From Gammaproteobacteria bacterium (lineage in GTDB: Bacteria; Pseudomonadota; Gammaproteobacteria; SZUA-152), in assembly GCA_011321815.1 (NCBI GenBank), contig DROS01000024.1:1-41335 (forward strand): DNA of 41,335 nt. The letters run 5' to 3'. Made by a program: the position numbers and the translations under genes. The notes under the pieces are model-generated. The model was not told the origin of the DNA. It saw only the letters and a list, made by a program, of their open reading frames with translations, and ran no database searches. Below, piece after piece: positions 1 to 8,070 of the stretch (its first letter is position 1; each line of letters starts with the position of its first letter).

Positions 1-241
1 CTTTTACAGGGTTTTTGACGCTTTCAAACAATCCGCGAACATAACCCACCGCATAAGAGGCATCAATGGCCTCAACCAAAAGCCCTTGTGCAAAACCCCG
101 CAAATAATCCGTCATGGGCAGTGAATCAATTAAATCATGATCCGTGGGTTTAAAAATAAATTTCAACACGATGCGGGTTTCTTCTTCATTAAACAGAAGT
201 TCTTCTGCGCTGAATTGACGAAGTTTTTTATAGCTGCTCAT
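1..241 (-). CDS. Hypothetical protein, 3' end cut by the window edge
   Basis: An open frame of 80 codons runs from an ATG at 239-241 to the left edge without a stop, so the C-terminus is outside the window. The start is supported by GGAGAAG about 6 nt upstream, a good ribosome binding site. The visible protein begins MSSYKKLRQFSAEELLFNEE and looks mainly helical and soluble, with no signal peptide or membrane segment. I do not recognise the family and assign no function. The next gene on this strand, alaC, is 162 bp away, and that gap carries a degenerate repeat, so the two need not be cotranscribed. Confidence 0.6.
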   Translation of the reverse strand, partial: MSSYKKLRQFSAEELLFNEEETRIVLKFIFKPTDHDLIDSLPMTDYLRGFAQGLLVEAIDASYAVGYVRGLFESVKNPVK

Positions 242-344
242 GACGTACTTCTCCACTGGCTTTACATAGACTACATTGCCCTGCTGCCTGACAAATCGAT
301 GCAACAGCACCCACCCACATTATTTTATTTCTCTTCTTTCTAAC

Positions 345-379
345 CTTTGCGTTCTTTGCGCCTCTGCGACCTCTGCGTT
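345..379. repeat. Degenerate half-copy of a CTCTGCG-type repeat
   Basis: The stretch is built from repeated CTTTGCG and CTCTGCG units ending in CTCTGCGTT. It matches one arm of the long hairpin at 3106-3188, and a weaker relative (AACGCAAAGGTCGCC) lies at about 7711-7725. It sits in the 162-bp gap between two minus-strand genes and appears to be a remnant of a dispersed repeat. Confidence 0.6.
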
Positions 380-403
380 TACATCACCATTCTCAAAAAA
401 ACC

Positions 404-1591
404 TTACCCCGCCGCATCAGCACGAAACATATCCCGAATACCCCGCAACGCCTGACGGGTACGATGCTCATTTTCGATCAAACCAAAGCGCACATGATCG
501 TCACCGTATTCACCGAAGCCGATACCCGGCGACACCGCCACTTTGGCTTCTTTCAACAATTTTTTACTGAATTCCAGCGAGCCCATTTCTTTGTACTGTG
601 CAGGAATGGGCGCCCACACAAACATGGTGGCTTTGGGTTTTTCCACTGGCCAGCCAATAGCGCAAAGCCCTTCGCAAAGCACGTCACGACGGCGGCAATA
701 CATGTCAGCAATCTCTTTCACGCATTCTTGCGGACCTTCCAGCGCCGCAATGGCCGCCACCTGAATCGGCGTGAACATACCATAATCCAGATAGGACTTT
801 ATACGCGCCAGCGCGGCCACCAGCGTGGGATTGCCCACCATAAAACCCACCCGCCAGCCGGGCATATTATAGCTTTTCGACAGGGTGAAAAATTCCACCG
901 CCACTTCCTTGGCCCCCGGCACTTCCATAATGGAAGGCGGTTTGTATCCATCGAACACAATATCCGCATAGGCCAGATCATGAATCACCCAAATCTGATG
1001 TTCCTTGGCGATGGCCACCACTTTTTCGAAAAACTCCAGCTCTACACACTGTGTGGTGGGATTGCCAGGGAAATTCAGCACCAGCATCTTGGGCTTGGGC
1101 CAGGTATCCTTGATCGCCTTTTCCAGTTCGGAGAAAAAATCCACATCAGGTGTCAGTGGCACATGACGAATATCTGCTCCGGCAATCACAAAGCCGTAGG
1201 GGTGAATGGGATACGAAGGGTTCGGCACCAGCACCGCATCTCCCGGCCCCACGGTGGCCAACGCCAGATGCGCCAGCCCTTCTTTGGAACCGATGGTCAC
1301 AATAGCCTCGGACTCAGGGTCCAACTCCACGGCATAACGGTCTTTGTACCAGTTGCAAATAGCCCGGCGCAGACGCGGGATACCGCGAGACACCGAATAA
1401 CGATGTGTATTACCCCGCTCCGTGACTTCGATCAGCTTATCCACAATGTGCTTCGGCGTGGGTTGATCCGGGTTACCCATGCCAAAATCCACAATATCTT
1501 CACCGCGCGCGCGCGCTTTGGCCTTCAAGTCGTTTACAATATTGAAAACGTAGGGTGGCAGGCGATTGATTCGAGGGAAGTCTTCAAACAT
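404..1591 (-). CDS. alaC: Alanine-type PLP aminotransferase (AlaC family)
   Basis: A class I/II aminotransferase of 395 residues, full length for the AlaC/YfdZ group, which makes alanine from pyruvate with glutamate as amino donor. The fold-type I signature is intact. The substrate-binding Asn is in NFPGNPT (N177), the cofactor-ring Asp in HDLAYAD (D205, with Y208), the PLP lysine in [11 protein letters not shown] (K239), and the carboxylate-binding arginine near the C-terminus in [10 protein letters not shown]. No signal peptide is present, so it is cytoplasmic. It starts at an ATG with no strong Shine-Dalgarno sequence and is divergent from the Mth938-like gene across a 162-bp gap. Some relatives are annotated as LL-diaminopimelate or aspartate aminotransferase, but the overall sequence fits AlaC best. 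Confidence 0.88.
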   Translation of the reverse strand: MFEDFPRINRLPPYVFNIVNDLKAKARARGEDIVDFGMGNPDQPTPKHIVDKLIEVTERGNTHRYSVSRGIPRLRRAICNWYKDRYAVELDPESEAIVTIGSKEGLAHLALATVGPGDAVLVPNPSYPIHPYGFVIAGADIRHVPLTPDVDFFSELEKAIKDTWPKPKMLVLNFPGNPTTQCVELEFFEKVVAIAKEHQIWVIHDLAYADIVFDGYKPPSIMEVPGAKEVAVEFFTLSKSYNMPGWRVGFMVGNPTLVAALARIKSYLDYGMFTPIQVAAIAALEGPQECVKEIADMYCRRRDVLCEGLCAIGWPVEKPKATMFVWAPIPAQYKEMGSLEFSKKLLKEAKVAVSPGIGFGEYGDDHVRFGLIENEHRTRQALRGIRDMFRADAAG

Positions 1592-1753
1592 AGTGGTGGG
1601 TAAACTCGGCTTGGCAGCTGTGCAAATGTCTGTAAAATCAGAGGCTTGGAAAATTTACCCGGCTCCTGAAAAAAAGAGCCAAAGTATACCTTAAGCGCCC
1701 GACACTTGGCCATTGGCAAACCAGACTGAAAAAAACAACCCAGGAACAATCCC

Positions 1754-2191
1754 ATGCAAGTCAATCTCGACAGCGACATCCGCTCTTACACCATCCGCGC
1801 CTACGAGCCGGGAGCCATTTCGCTCACCGTACCCTATTCTGCCGAAAACGCCCCGCAAGCCCGGCCTGGGGAGCAGGCATCCGCTCCACTGGGGATCGAA
1901 ACTATCAGCAGCAGTTTTATCGTCAGTCCGCGTCACTTGCTACCCGGCTGGCCACCCGCAAGCATCAGCAACCTGCAAGCAGAACATCTCGAAGCAATCA
2001 TTGAGCTACAGCCTGAACTGGTATTGCTGGGCACGGGAGCACAATTGGCCTTCCCGCCCCCGCAAATCCTGGCGGCCCTGCACCGGCAGCGCATTGGGGT
2101 AGAAATCATGGATACCGCTGCCGCCTGTCGCACCTACAACATTCTGATGACCGAAGGACGGTTTGTGGTGGCGGGTCTGATAAACAATTAA
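1754..2191 (+). CDS. Mth938-like domain protein (DUF498/Xcc1710 family)
   Basis: A small protein of 145 residues that matches the Mth938-like family by pattern. It has an N-terminal beta region, the segment [14 protein letters not shown] at about 55-68, [15 protein letters not shown] in the middle, and a C-terminal [18 protein letters not shown] block, where the family typically ends in a similar TxxAxxTxNxLxxEGR motif. The molecular function is not established; eukaryotic relatives (NDUFAF3) assist complex I assembly. The ATG is preceded by CAGGAAC, a fair ribosome binding site. ubiG follows 49 bp downstream on the same strand, so cotranscription is likely. Confidence 0.82.
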   Translation: MQVNLDSDIRSYTIRAYEPGAISLTVPYSAENAPQARPGEQASAPLGIETISSSFIVSPRHLLPGWPPASISNLQAEHLEAIIELQPELVLLGTGAQLAFPPPQILAALHRQRIGVEIMDTAAACRTYNILMTEGRFVVAGLINN

Positions 2192-2240
2192 CATCACTAA
2201 TTCGCCTCACACACCTGCTGGAATGCGTTATCCTGTGCCT

Positions 2241-2975
2241 ATGAATGACACGGCTTTCGACCACACGACACAACACAACACCGATCCTGCCGAGCTTGCC
2301 AAATTCGAGGCGCTGGCCTCGCGCTGGTGGGATGCGCAGAGTGAATTCAAACCCCTGCACGACATCAACCCGCTACGCCTGAATTACATTGACCAGCGTT
2401 GCGGTGGGTTAAACGGAAAAACCGTGATTGATGTGGGCTGTGGCGGCGGCATTCTCGCCGAAAGCATCGTCGCAAAGGGCGCGACGGTAACAGGTATCGA
2501 CATGGGCGAAGCCCCACTGAAGATCGCCAAATTACACGGGCTGGAGTCCGGTATCAGCGTCGATTACCAGCAAATTACCGCCGAGCAAATGGCCGAACAG
2601 CATCCGGCTCAATTCGACGTGGTCACCTGCATGGAAATGCTCGAACATGTACCGGACCCGGCCTCGGTCATCACCGCCTGCGCACAGCTGGTGAAACCCG
2701 GCGGCGCGGTGTTTTTTTCCACCCTCAACCGCAATGCAAAGGCGTACATGTTAGCCATCGTCGGTGCAGAATACCTGCTGCGCATGCTGCCCAAAGGTAC
2801 CCACGATTACGCCAAATTTATTCGCCCCTCAGAAATGGAAAGCTGGGTACGTCACGCCGACCTCAACATGCATGACCTCACCGGCATGACGTACAACCCG
2901 CTGAACCAACACTATGCGTTAAGCCGTGATATTGACGTGAATTATCTGGCCCACTGCACACGCAATGAAGCATAA
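2241..2975 (+). CDS. ubiG: Ubiquinone biosynthesis O-methyltransferase UbiG
   Basis: UbiG carries out both O-methylations of ubiquinone synthesis using S-adenosylmethionine. The 244-residue protein has the UbiG N-terminal signature ([14 protein letters not shown], about 18-31), the SAM-binding motif VIDVGCGGG (62-70), the acidic motif at GIDMGE, and EMLEHVPDP (about 132-140). The membrane-interaction insert typical of UbiG follows ([17 protein letters not shown]), then the C-terminal GMTYNPL block. An in-frame ATG 18 nt upstream exists, but the family start corresponds to MNDTAF. A mupP-type gene follows, as in Pseudomonas, but the two are separated here by 270 bp containing repeats. Confidence 0.95.
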   Translation: MNDTAFDHTTQHNTDPAELAKFEALASRWWDAQSEFKPLHDINPLRLNYIDQRCGGLNGKTVIDVGCGGGILAESIVAKGATVTGIDMGEAPLKIAKLHGLESGISVDYQQITAEQMAEQHPAQFDVVTCMEMLEHVPDPASVITACAQLVKPGGAVFFSTLNRNAKAYMLAIVGAEYLLRMLPKGTHDYAKFIRPSEMESWVRHADLNMHDLTGMTYNPLNQHYALSRDIDVNYLAHCTRNEA

Positions 2976-3105
2976 CCTTTCCGTAGAATGTACCCTCTGG
3001 GGCATAAAGGCATTACCTGCCGGCTTTACCAGGGACCACACTGCACGCGTAATGACATCTGACCTGAATTATGCCGTTTTTAGTCATTTTGTGTTGGGAG
3101 TTATA

Positions 3106-3188
3106 AACGCAGAAATCACAGAGACACGGAGACGCAGAGGAAATATTTTTAATTCTCTGCGCCTCTGCGCCTCTGTGGCCTCTGCGTT
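3106..3188. repeat. Long imperfect hairpin of CTCTGCG units between ubiG and mupP
   Basis: Two 34-nt arms (3106-3139 and 3155-3188) are near-perfect inverted complements. They are built from AACGCAGA, CACAGAG and CGCAGAG units and separated by a 15-nt AT-rich loop. A degenerate single arm occurs at 345-379. The remainder of 2976-3245 has no convincing gene; a 94-codon frame through it reads the repeat and has no recognisable features. This looks like a dispersed intergenic repeat inserted between two genes that are adjacent in related bacteria. Confidence 0.8.
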
Positions 3189-3218
3189 ATTTCCCCGAGC
3201 GTATCAACAACTGACAAA

Positions 3219-3245
3219 CGGTGGGCAATGCCCACCCTGTAACCG
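3219..3245. repeat. Palindrome GTGGGCA-ATGCCCAC abutting the mupP start
   Basis: The core GTGGGCAATGCCCAC (3221-3235) is a palindrome with 7-bp arms around one central base. The repeat extends to within a base or two of the TTG start of mupP. Such short palindromes are common as dispersed repeats in environmental proteobacteria. Its position removes any normal ribosome binding site for the following gene. Confidence 0.65.
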
Positions 3246-3926
3246 TTGACAGACGCAACGATCAAAACCGTCCTGTTTGATCTCGACGGTACCCTGGCTG
3301 ACACCGCGCCCGACCTCGCCTACGCATTGAATCAGGTATTGGTGGAAAATAACCGCGCACCCTTGCCTTTCGAGACCATTCGCCCGGAAGTGTCCCACGG
3401 TGGCATTGCGCTGATCCGGCTCGGCTTTCGCATCGAACCTGAACACTCCGACTTTGACTCGCTGCGACAACGGCTGTTAAAAATCTACCGTGACAATATC
3501 GCCCGCGAAACCCGACTCTTCCCCGGCATGGCCGGCCTGCTGAACCACATAGAACAAAACAACATGAACTGGGGCATCGTCACCAACAAACCGGGCTGGC
3601 TCACTGAACCATTAATGGAAGCATTGGGACTCAGCCAACGCGCTGCCTGTATCGTCAGCGGTGACACCTGCACTAATCGCAAACCGCATCCCGAACCTAT
3701 CCTGCACGGCTGCCAACTGGCAGGCAGTGAGGCGCAACAGTGCGTGTACATCGGTGATGCCCAACGCGACATCGAATCCGGCCAGCGTGCGGGAATGCGC
3801 ACTATCGTCGCCCTGTTTGGTTACATCGGCGACAACGATACCCCGCATCAATGGCAGGCCGATGCCATGATCGATACACCGCAAGCCATCATTGACTGGC
3901 TCAACAACCTGACAATGGCCCCCTGA
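3246..3926 (+). CDS. mupP: HAD phosphatase, MupP/Gph type
   Basis: A HAD subfamily IA phosphatase of 226 residues. Motif I is FDLDGTLADTAPD (nucleophile and acid/base aspartates), motif II is the Thr in IVTNKP, motif III the Lys in NRKPHPEP, and motif IV is YIGDAQRDIESG. The RDIESGxxAG block, the FGYIGDNDTPxxW segment and the position after ubiG resemble Pseudomonas MupP, which dephosphorylates N-acetylmuramate 6-phosphate in peptidoglycan recycling. An annotation pipeline may call it phosphoglycolate phosphatase (gph), and sequence alone does not fully separate them. The start is TTG at 3246. A TAA at 3240-3242 in the same frame means no upstream start is possible, and there is no ribosome binding site because a repeat abuts the start. 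Confidence 0.8.
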   Translation: MTDATIKTVLFDLDGTLADTAPDLAYALNQVLVENNRAPLPFETIRPEVSHGGIALIRLGFRIEPEHSDFDSLRQRLLKIYRDNIARETRLFPGMAGLLNHIEQNNMNWGIVTNKPGWLTEPLMEALGLSQRAACIVSGDTCTNRKPHPEPILHGCQLAGSEAQQCVYIGDAQRDIESGQRAGMRTIVALFGYIGDNDTPHQWQADAMIDTPQAIIDWLNNLTMAP

Positions 3927-3929
3927 AGC

Positions 3930-5228
3930 ATGGAACAAGGCATGTTTATTTTTTCATTACTGCTTGTGGCAGTGTTTGCCGCCATCGCGGGTGGCTGGGT
4001 TACCTATTTACGCCTGCATCGTCGCATTTCCATACTTTCCGAAAAAAACACCGAACTCAAAACCACGCTGGAAATGGAACGCGCCGCACAAACGGACAAG
4101 CTCGCCTCCCTCGAACAGGCACAGGAACTGGCTCGCAAGCAACTCACCGAAACCTTTGGCCATCTGTCCAGCCAGGCGCTAAAACAAAACAACGAAGAAT
4201 TCCTGAAACTGGCACAGGAAAATCTCAAGCAATTCCAAAACAAGGCACAGGGTGAACTGACACAAAAAGAACAGGCCATCGAAAACCTGGTAAAACCCAT
4301 CAAAGAGGCATTGGAAAAAACCGAAAAACAGATTCGCACCATGGAACACGACCGCAAGGAAGCCTACGGCGCACTCACCCAGCACCTGGAAACCATGACC
4401 CAGACCCAACAGATATTACAGGGTGAAACACGCAACCTGGTGAAAGCACTGAGCCGTCCCGAAGTCCGTGGACAATGGGGGGAAATGACCCTCAAGCGCC
4501 TGGCCGAACTCGCGGGTATGGTGGAACATTGTGATTTTTACGAACAGGAGCACACACAAACCGAAGACGGCGCCATGCGTCCGGACATGATTGTACGCAT
4601 GCCCGGTGGGCGTGAAATTGTCGTGGATGTTAAAACACCACTGGATGCCTATCTTTCTGCTGTAGAAGCCATCGACGAAAAAGAACGAGAAATACACCTG
4701 GCCCGCCATACCAAAAACGTGCGCAAGCGGGTGCAGGAACTGGCCACCAAAGGCTATTGGAATCAATTCAAAAACTCACCGGATTTTGTTGTGCTGTTTA
4801 TTCCCGGCGACCAGTTTTTAAGCGCCGCACTGGATAATGACTATTCACTGTTAGAAGACGCCATGCAGCAAAAAGTGATTCTCGCCACGCCCACCAGCTT
4901 TGTCGCATTGTTACGTGCGGTGGCATACGGCTGGCGGCAGGAATCGCTTGCAGAAAATGCCCAACACATCCGGGAAGTGGGTGAAGATCTTTACGGTCGG
5001 CTGGCAACATTTGCAGAACACCTGGGCAAAGTCGGCAAAAACCTCAACAACTCAGTACAACATTACAACAAAGCCGTTGCCTCGTTTGATACCCGCGTAC
5101 TGCCCGGCGCACGAAAATTTACCGAAATGGGTATTTCAGGCAAAAAATCCGTGGCAAATATTGATCAGATAGAAACAGCAACGCGCAACATTGAAACACA
5201 GACTGTTGAACCACAAGACAATACCTGA
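3930..5228 (+). CDS. rmuC: DNA recombination protein RmuC
   Basis: A 432-residue RmuC homologue. An N-terminal membrane anchor (about residues 5-26, FSLLLVAVFAAIAGGWV) is followed by a long charged coiled coil (about 35-150). The RmuC domain then contains RPEVRGQWGEMTLKRLAE, a PD-(D/E)xK-like block VVDVKTPLDAYLSA, and FIPGDQFLSAALDNDYSL. RmuC limits inverted-repeat recombination and is thought to be a membrane-anchored nuclease-like factor. It begins 3 bp after the mupP stop, so it is cotranscribed. A second Met at 3942 is also possible. Its stop codon lies inside a copy of the ACCTGAATC motif (5223-5231) that also ends the repeat element downstream. Confidence 0.93.
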   Translation: MEQGMFIFSLLLVAVFAAIAGGWVTYLRLHRRISILSEKNTELKTTLEMERAAQTDKLASLEQAQELARKQLTETFGHLSSQALKQNNEEFLKLAQENLKQFQNKAQGELTQKEQAIENLVKPIKEALEKTEKQIRTMEHDRKEAYGALTQHLETMTQTQQILQGETRNLVKALSRPEVRGQWGEMTLKRLAELAGMVEHCDFYEQEHTQTEDGAMRPDMIVRMPGGREIVVDVKTPLDAYLSAVEAIDEKEREIHLARHTKNVRKRVQELATKGYWNQFKNSPDFVVLFIPGDQFLSAALDNDYSLLEDAMQQKVILATPTSFVALLRAVAYGWRQESLAENAQHIREVGEDLYGRLATFAEHLGKVGKNLNNSVQHYNKAVASFDTRVLPGARKFTEMGISGKKSVANIDQIETATRNIETQTVEPQDNT

Positions 5229-5291
5229 ATCTCAAACGCTACGGGGCTATACTCCCCACAAGGTTTTGTTGTGATGCGAACCTGAGTAATA

Positions 5292-5407
5292 ACCTGAATC
5301 CGTACCTTCATGCCAGCGCATAGCACACGCACTGTGAAACCAATATCCCGCCTAAGCGCACCTGCTTTTGGTGCACTCTGCATCCGCCCTAAGGCGCTGA
5401 TTCAGGT
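5292..5407. repeat. MITE-like element, copy 1 (116 bp)
   Basis: The element is bounded by perfect 9-bp terminal inverted repeats, ACCTGAATC (5292-5300) and GATTCAGGT (5399-5407). The interior matches, in inverted orientation, the copy at 6039-6225. Shared blocks include CCTTCATG, GCGCATAG, TGAAACCAATATC and CTGCTTTTGG. Relative to copy 2 it lacks about 71 bp from its middle. No transposase frame is present, so it would be non-autonomous if mobile. Confidence 0.75.
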
Positions 5408-5466
5408 AATAAGTTAATAAAAAGTGAACGACAGCAGGACTTTTAAAACAATTAGAGGACAAAACC

Positions 5467-6033
5467 ATGAGCAATAATACTGACATTGATTACGGCCCGT
5501 TAATGGGTTTGATTGGCACCTGGAAAGGTGACAAGGGGCTTGATGTCGCACCAGAACCGGATGGCGCCGAAAATAACCCTTATTACGAAACCATTACTTT
5601 TGAGGCCATTGGTGATGTCACCAATGCAGAATCACAAACGTTAACGGCACTCCATTATCGACAGATAGTGCACCGTAAATCCACAGACGACGTGTTTCAC
5701 GATGAAACCGGTTACTGGCTGTGGGACTCACGCAGCGAAACCATTATGCACTCATTCACCATTCCCCGTGCGGTCTGCGTGCTGGCAGGCGGGAAACATA
5801 CGGGAGCAAAAAATGAGGATGGCAGCGTGACGCTGGAAGTTTCTGCTGGCATTGATGATGCTCAGTGGAATATCATTCAGTCGCCCTTTATGCAGAGCAA
5901 TGCACGCACCACAGCATTCCGGCATCGCATCACCGTGGGCAATGGCAAACTGTCTTATTCAGAAACCACTATCGTGGATATTTATGGCAAGGTTTTTGAG
6001 CACACGGACGATAATGAGCTGTTATTACAATAA
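5467..6033 (+). CDS. Heme-binding beta-barrel (nitrobindin/DUF1794-like) protein
   Basis: A 188-residue protein with the nitrobindin/FABP-like signature PLMGLIGTWKGDKG near the N-terminus (about 11-24). It has alternating beta-strand character throughout and a lipocalin-like tryptophan (W19). The ETITFEAIGDVTNA and DETGYWLWD blocks are typical of the approximately 180-residue proteobacterial members. Nitrobindins bind heme and can isomerise peroxynitrite or carry NO; whether this one does is inferred from the family. No signal peptide is visible, so it is probably cytoplasmic. The start has a clear AGAGGAC ribosome binding site. The gene is bracketed by two inverted copies of a MITE-like element. 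Confidence 0.8.
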   Translation: MSNNTDIDYGPLMGLIGTWKGDKGLDVAPEPDGAENNPYYETITFEAIGDVTNAESQTLTALHYRQIVHRKSTDDVFHDETGYWLWDSRSETIMHSFTIPRAVCVLAGGKHTGAKNEDGSVTLEVSAGIDDAQWNIIQSPFMQSNARTTAFRHRITVGNGKLSYSETTIVDIYGKVFEHTDDNELLLQ

Positions 6034-6038
6034 ATTAC

Positions 6039-6225
6039 ACCTGAATCCGTGTCTTCAGGATGGATGCAGAGCGCCCCAAAAGCAGGCGCTCTTGGGGCGA
6101 GATATTGGTTTCACCGTGTTTTCAAAAAATCCTGGCTTCATCCACCGGTTAAGCGGGCATTTTTGGGAAGCGCTGTGGAAGCAAGCGCTTGTACTATGCG
6201 CCGCCATGAAGGCACGGATTCAGGT
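6039..6225. repeat. MITE-like element, copy 2 (187 bp, inverted relative to copy 1)
   Basis: It is bounded by ACCTGAATC (6039-6047) and GATTCAGGT (6217-6225). Its reverse complement aligns along its length with copy 1 except for about 71 extra internal bases. The right terminus lies 9 bp before the sprT ATG, and CAGGT of the terminus forms part of the AGGTGA ribosome binding site. An open frame runs through this copy into sprT, giving a false N-terminal extension if the upstream ATG at 6049 is used. Confidence 0.75.
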
Positions 6226-6234
6226 GACGATCAA

Positions 6235-6753
6235 ATGCTGATCATTGACCCCATAACACCAAAACAGCAGCAACAGGTTATTGTGCGCACTTCTGACCTG
6301 TTGCAGCAATGCCAACGCCACTTCGGACAGGTATTCAAGCCTGTTGATATTCAATTCGATTTACGTGGCAGAAGCTCGGGCATGTATGTGCTAAAAAACG
6401 GCCGGCGATATTTCCGTTTTAATCCGTTCATTTTTGCAAAATATTTTGATGACAATCTGGCAACCACCGTGCCCCATGAAGTGGCCCATTATGCTTCGGA
6501 CATTTTATTTGGCATTAAAAACATCCGGCCTCATGGAAAAGAATGGCAGGCCATTATGCACACGCTGGGAGTGGAACCCAAAGTAACGGGAAATTATGAT
6601 CTCTCAGGAATACCACTCAAACGACAACGCCATTTCACTTATGCCTGTCATTGCATGACGCATCAGTTGACAACAGTCAGGCACAATAAAATAGCCACAG
6701 GCAAGGCGCGCTATTTTTGCCAAAAATGTGATGGGCAGTTAAGCCTAAATTAA
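6235..6753 (+). CDS. sprT: SprT-like zinc metalloprotease
   Basis: A 172-residue SprT-family protein. The zinc-binding helix is VPHEVAHYASD (HEVAH at 81-85) and a further histidine lies in PHGKEW (H100). A C-terminal zinc ribbon has cysteines at 138, 140, 162 and 165 (YACHC and FCQKC), which matches SprT architecture. Eukaryotic relatives (SPRTN) cleave DNA-protein crosslinks; the bacterial role is not well established. I place the start at the ATG at 6235, preceded by AGGTGA with a 7-nt spacer. The frame is open another 62 codons upstream, but that part encodes the repeat element, not a conserved domain. It is convergent with pssA. Confidence 0.88.
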   Translation: MLIIDPITPKQQQQVIVRTSDLLQQCQRHFGQVFKPVDIQFDLRGRSSGMYVLKNGRRYFRFNPFIFAKYFDDNLATTVPHEVAHYASDILFGIKNIRPHGKEWQAIMHTLGVEPKVTGNYDLSGIPLKRQRHFTYACHCMTHQLTTVRHNKIATGKARYFCQKCDGQLSLN

Positions 6754-6772
6754 TTCAGTTTAATCCACAAAT

Positions 6773-7597
6773 TCATTCATTCTGATCACTACTCTGCGCC
6801 CGACGCTCCGCCCGACGGCGACGCAGAGACAGCAAGGTGCCCACCGGTCCGGAAAATGCGTATACCGCAAAACCCGCAAGCAATACCTGCGGTGGGTCCA
6901 GCGAAATCAGCACAAACAACAGCACCACCGCAAGAATGGCCACAAACGGTACCTTGCCCTTGAGATCAAGATCCTTGAAGCTGCGGTAACGCACGTTGCT
7001 CACCATCAACAGCCCCGCGCACACAGTCACCAGCGTGGCGAAAATGGAGGTGGCCAGACCCTCGAATTGATAATCCTGTCCCACCCAGACCATGCCGGCA
7101 ACCACCGCAGCGGCAGCCGGGCTTGCCAGCCCCTGAAAATAGCGTTTGTCGGCACGCCCAACCTGTGTATTAAAACGCGCCAGACGCAATGCCGTGGCAG
7201 CCGTGTAAATAAAAGCCCCCAGCCAACCCAGTTTGCCCAGGTCAGACAGAGCCCACATATACACCACCAGTGCTGGCGCCAGCCCGAAAGACACCATGTC
7301 AGCAAGACTATCGTATTCTGCGCCGAAAGCACTCTGAGTATTGGTCATCCGCGCCACCCGGCCATCCAGACCGTCAAGAATCATCGCAATAAAAACAGCC
7401 ACTGCGGCTGACTCAAAACGCCCGCCCATAGCAGCAACAATAGCGTAAAAGCCTGCAAACAGGCAGCCGGTGGTAAACAGATTGGGCAGCAAATAAATGC
7501 CGCGATGGCGACGGCGCTCTGGCGTACCCTCCCGACTGCTTTCGCGGGAGTTTTCATTGCTGCCATCAATAACGGTGTCTTTTTTGTCTTCGCTCAT
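6773..7597 (-). CDS. pssA: CDP-diacylglycerol-serine O-phosphatidyltransferase
   Basis: An integral membrane enzyme (274 residues) that makes phosphatidylserine from CDP-diacylglycerol and serine. The CDP-alcohol phosphotransferase motif is complete at D75-x2-D78-G79-x2-A82-R83-x8-G92-x3-D96-x3-D100. An N-terminal hydrophilic tail of about 32 residues precedes YLLPNLFTTGCLFAGFYAI, and six to eight membrane segments follow, so this is the type II (Bacillus/Sinorhizobium-like) PssA, not the E. coli phospholipase-D-like form. The C-terminus is arginine-rich. It lies downstream of a psd homologue in the same orientation, as in many proteobacteria, but a small unknown frame separates them. Confidence 0.93.
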   Translation of the reverse strand: MSEDKKDTVIDGSNENSRESSREGTPERRRHRGIYLLPNLFTTGCLFAGFYAIVAAMGGRFESAAVAVFIAMILDGLDGRVARMTNTQSAFGAEYDSLADMVSFGLAPALVVYMWALSDLGKLGWLGAFIYTAATALRLARFNTQVGRADKRYFQGLASPAAAAVVAGMVWVGQDYQFEGLATSIFATLVTVCAGLLMVSNVRYRSFKDLDLKGKVPFVAILAVVLLFVLISLDPPQVLLAGFAVYAFSGPVGTLLSLRRRRAERRAQSSDQNE

Positions 7598-7740
7598 CGT
7601 CTATTTGCCGATTATGATTCCGTGGTTCTTTGAGGTAATGGCTCGTTACGCCCCAAACCTTATGAATCAAAAAACTAAAACACTCCTCCCCAAAAAATCA
7701 ATGAGTATTTAACGCAAAGGTCGCCAGCGCCACTTAATTT

Positions 7741-8019
7741 TTATTGATATATATCAATAAACTTTACTGGCGCAACCACTTTCACCTCTCCATCCACGCT
7801 GATCAAAAATGACTCTCGCAAGACAATGCCATCCATTGCTTTCATTTCAATATCTACCCCTAAAGACAATTGATTATTGACAACAGCCAATGATAAATCT
7901 TGTACGTAACCTTTAATCCCGGGTGATTTTATCTGTATATCTTTTATAATTGTTTGATTATTTGATTCAGCATTAGCCCTGGTTATTAACACTCTGACTT
8001 TATCTGCTGGATGTTCCAA
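7741..8019 (-). CDS. Small hypothetical protein between psd-like gene and pssA
   Basis: An open frame of 92 codons from a TTG at 8017-8019; there is no ATG. The frame stays open another 13 codons upstream (to a stop at 8059-8061), and the extra peptide (DYGYFKLIAYRDG) looks protein-like, so the true start may be another non-ATG codon or the 5' part may be lost. The product is rich in alternating hydrophobic residues (KVRVLITR, LSLGVDIEMKA, VKVVAPVKFIDIY), suggesting a beta fold. It is visibly more AT-rich than its neighbours. I do not recognise the family. It could be a real gene with a weak start or a truncated remnant. Confidence 0.4.
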   Translation of the reverse strand: MEHPADKVRVLITRANAESNNQTIIKDIQIKSPGIKGYVQDLSLAVVNNQLSLGVDIEMKAMDGIVLRESFLISVDGEVKVVAPVKFIDIYQ

Positions 8020-8070
8020 ACCATCTCTATAGGCAATTAGTTTAAAATAACCATAATCTCAGCATATAAA

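Noticed and set aside
347-1603. 418-codon plus-strand frame opposite alaC
   Set aside because: It runs antisense through a clear aminotransferase and reads His/Arg-rich noise with no domain.
2965-3249. 94-codon frame between ubiG and mupP
   Set aside because: Overlaps ubiG, reads through two repeats, and shows no conserved pattern or ribosome binding site.
6049-6234. N-terminal extension of sprT from an upstream ATG
   Set aside because: Encoded by the MITE-like repeat; a good ribosome binding site exists for the ATG at 6235. Kept only as a finding.
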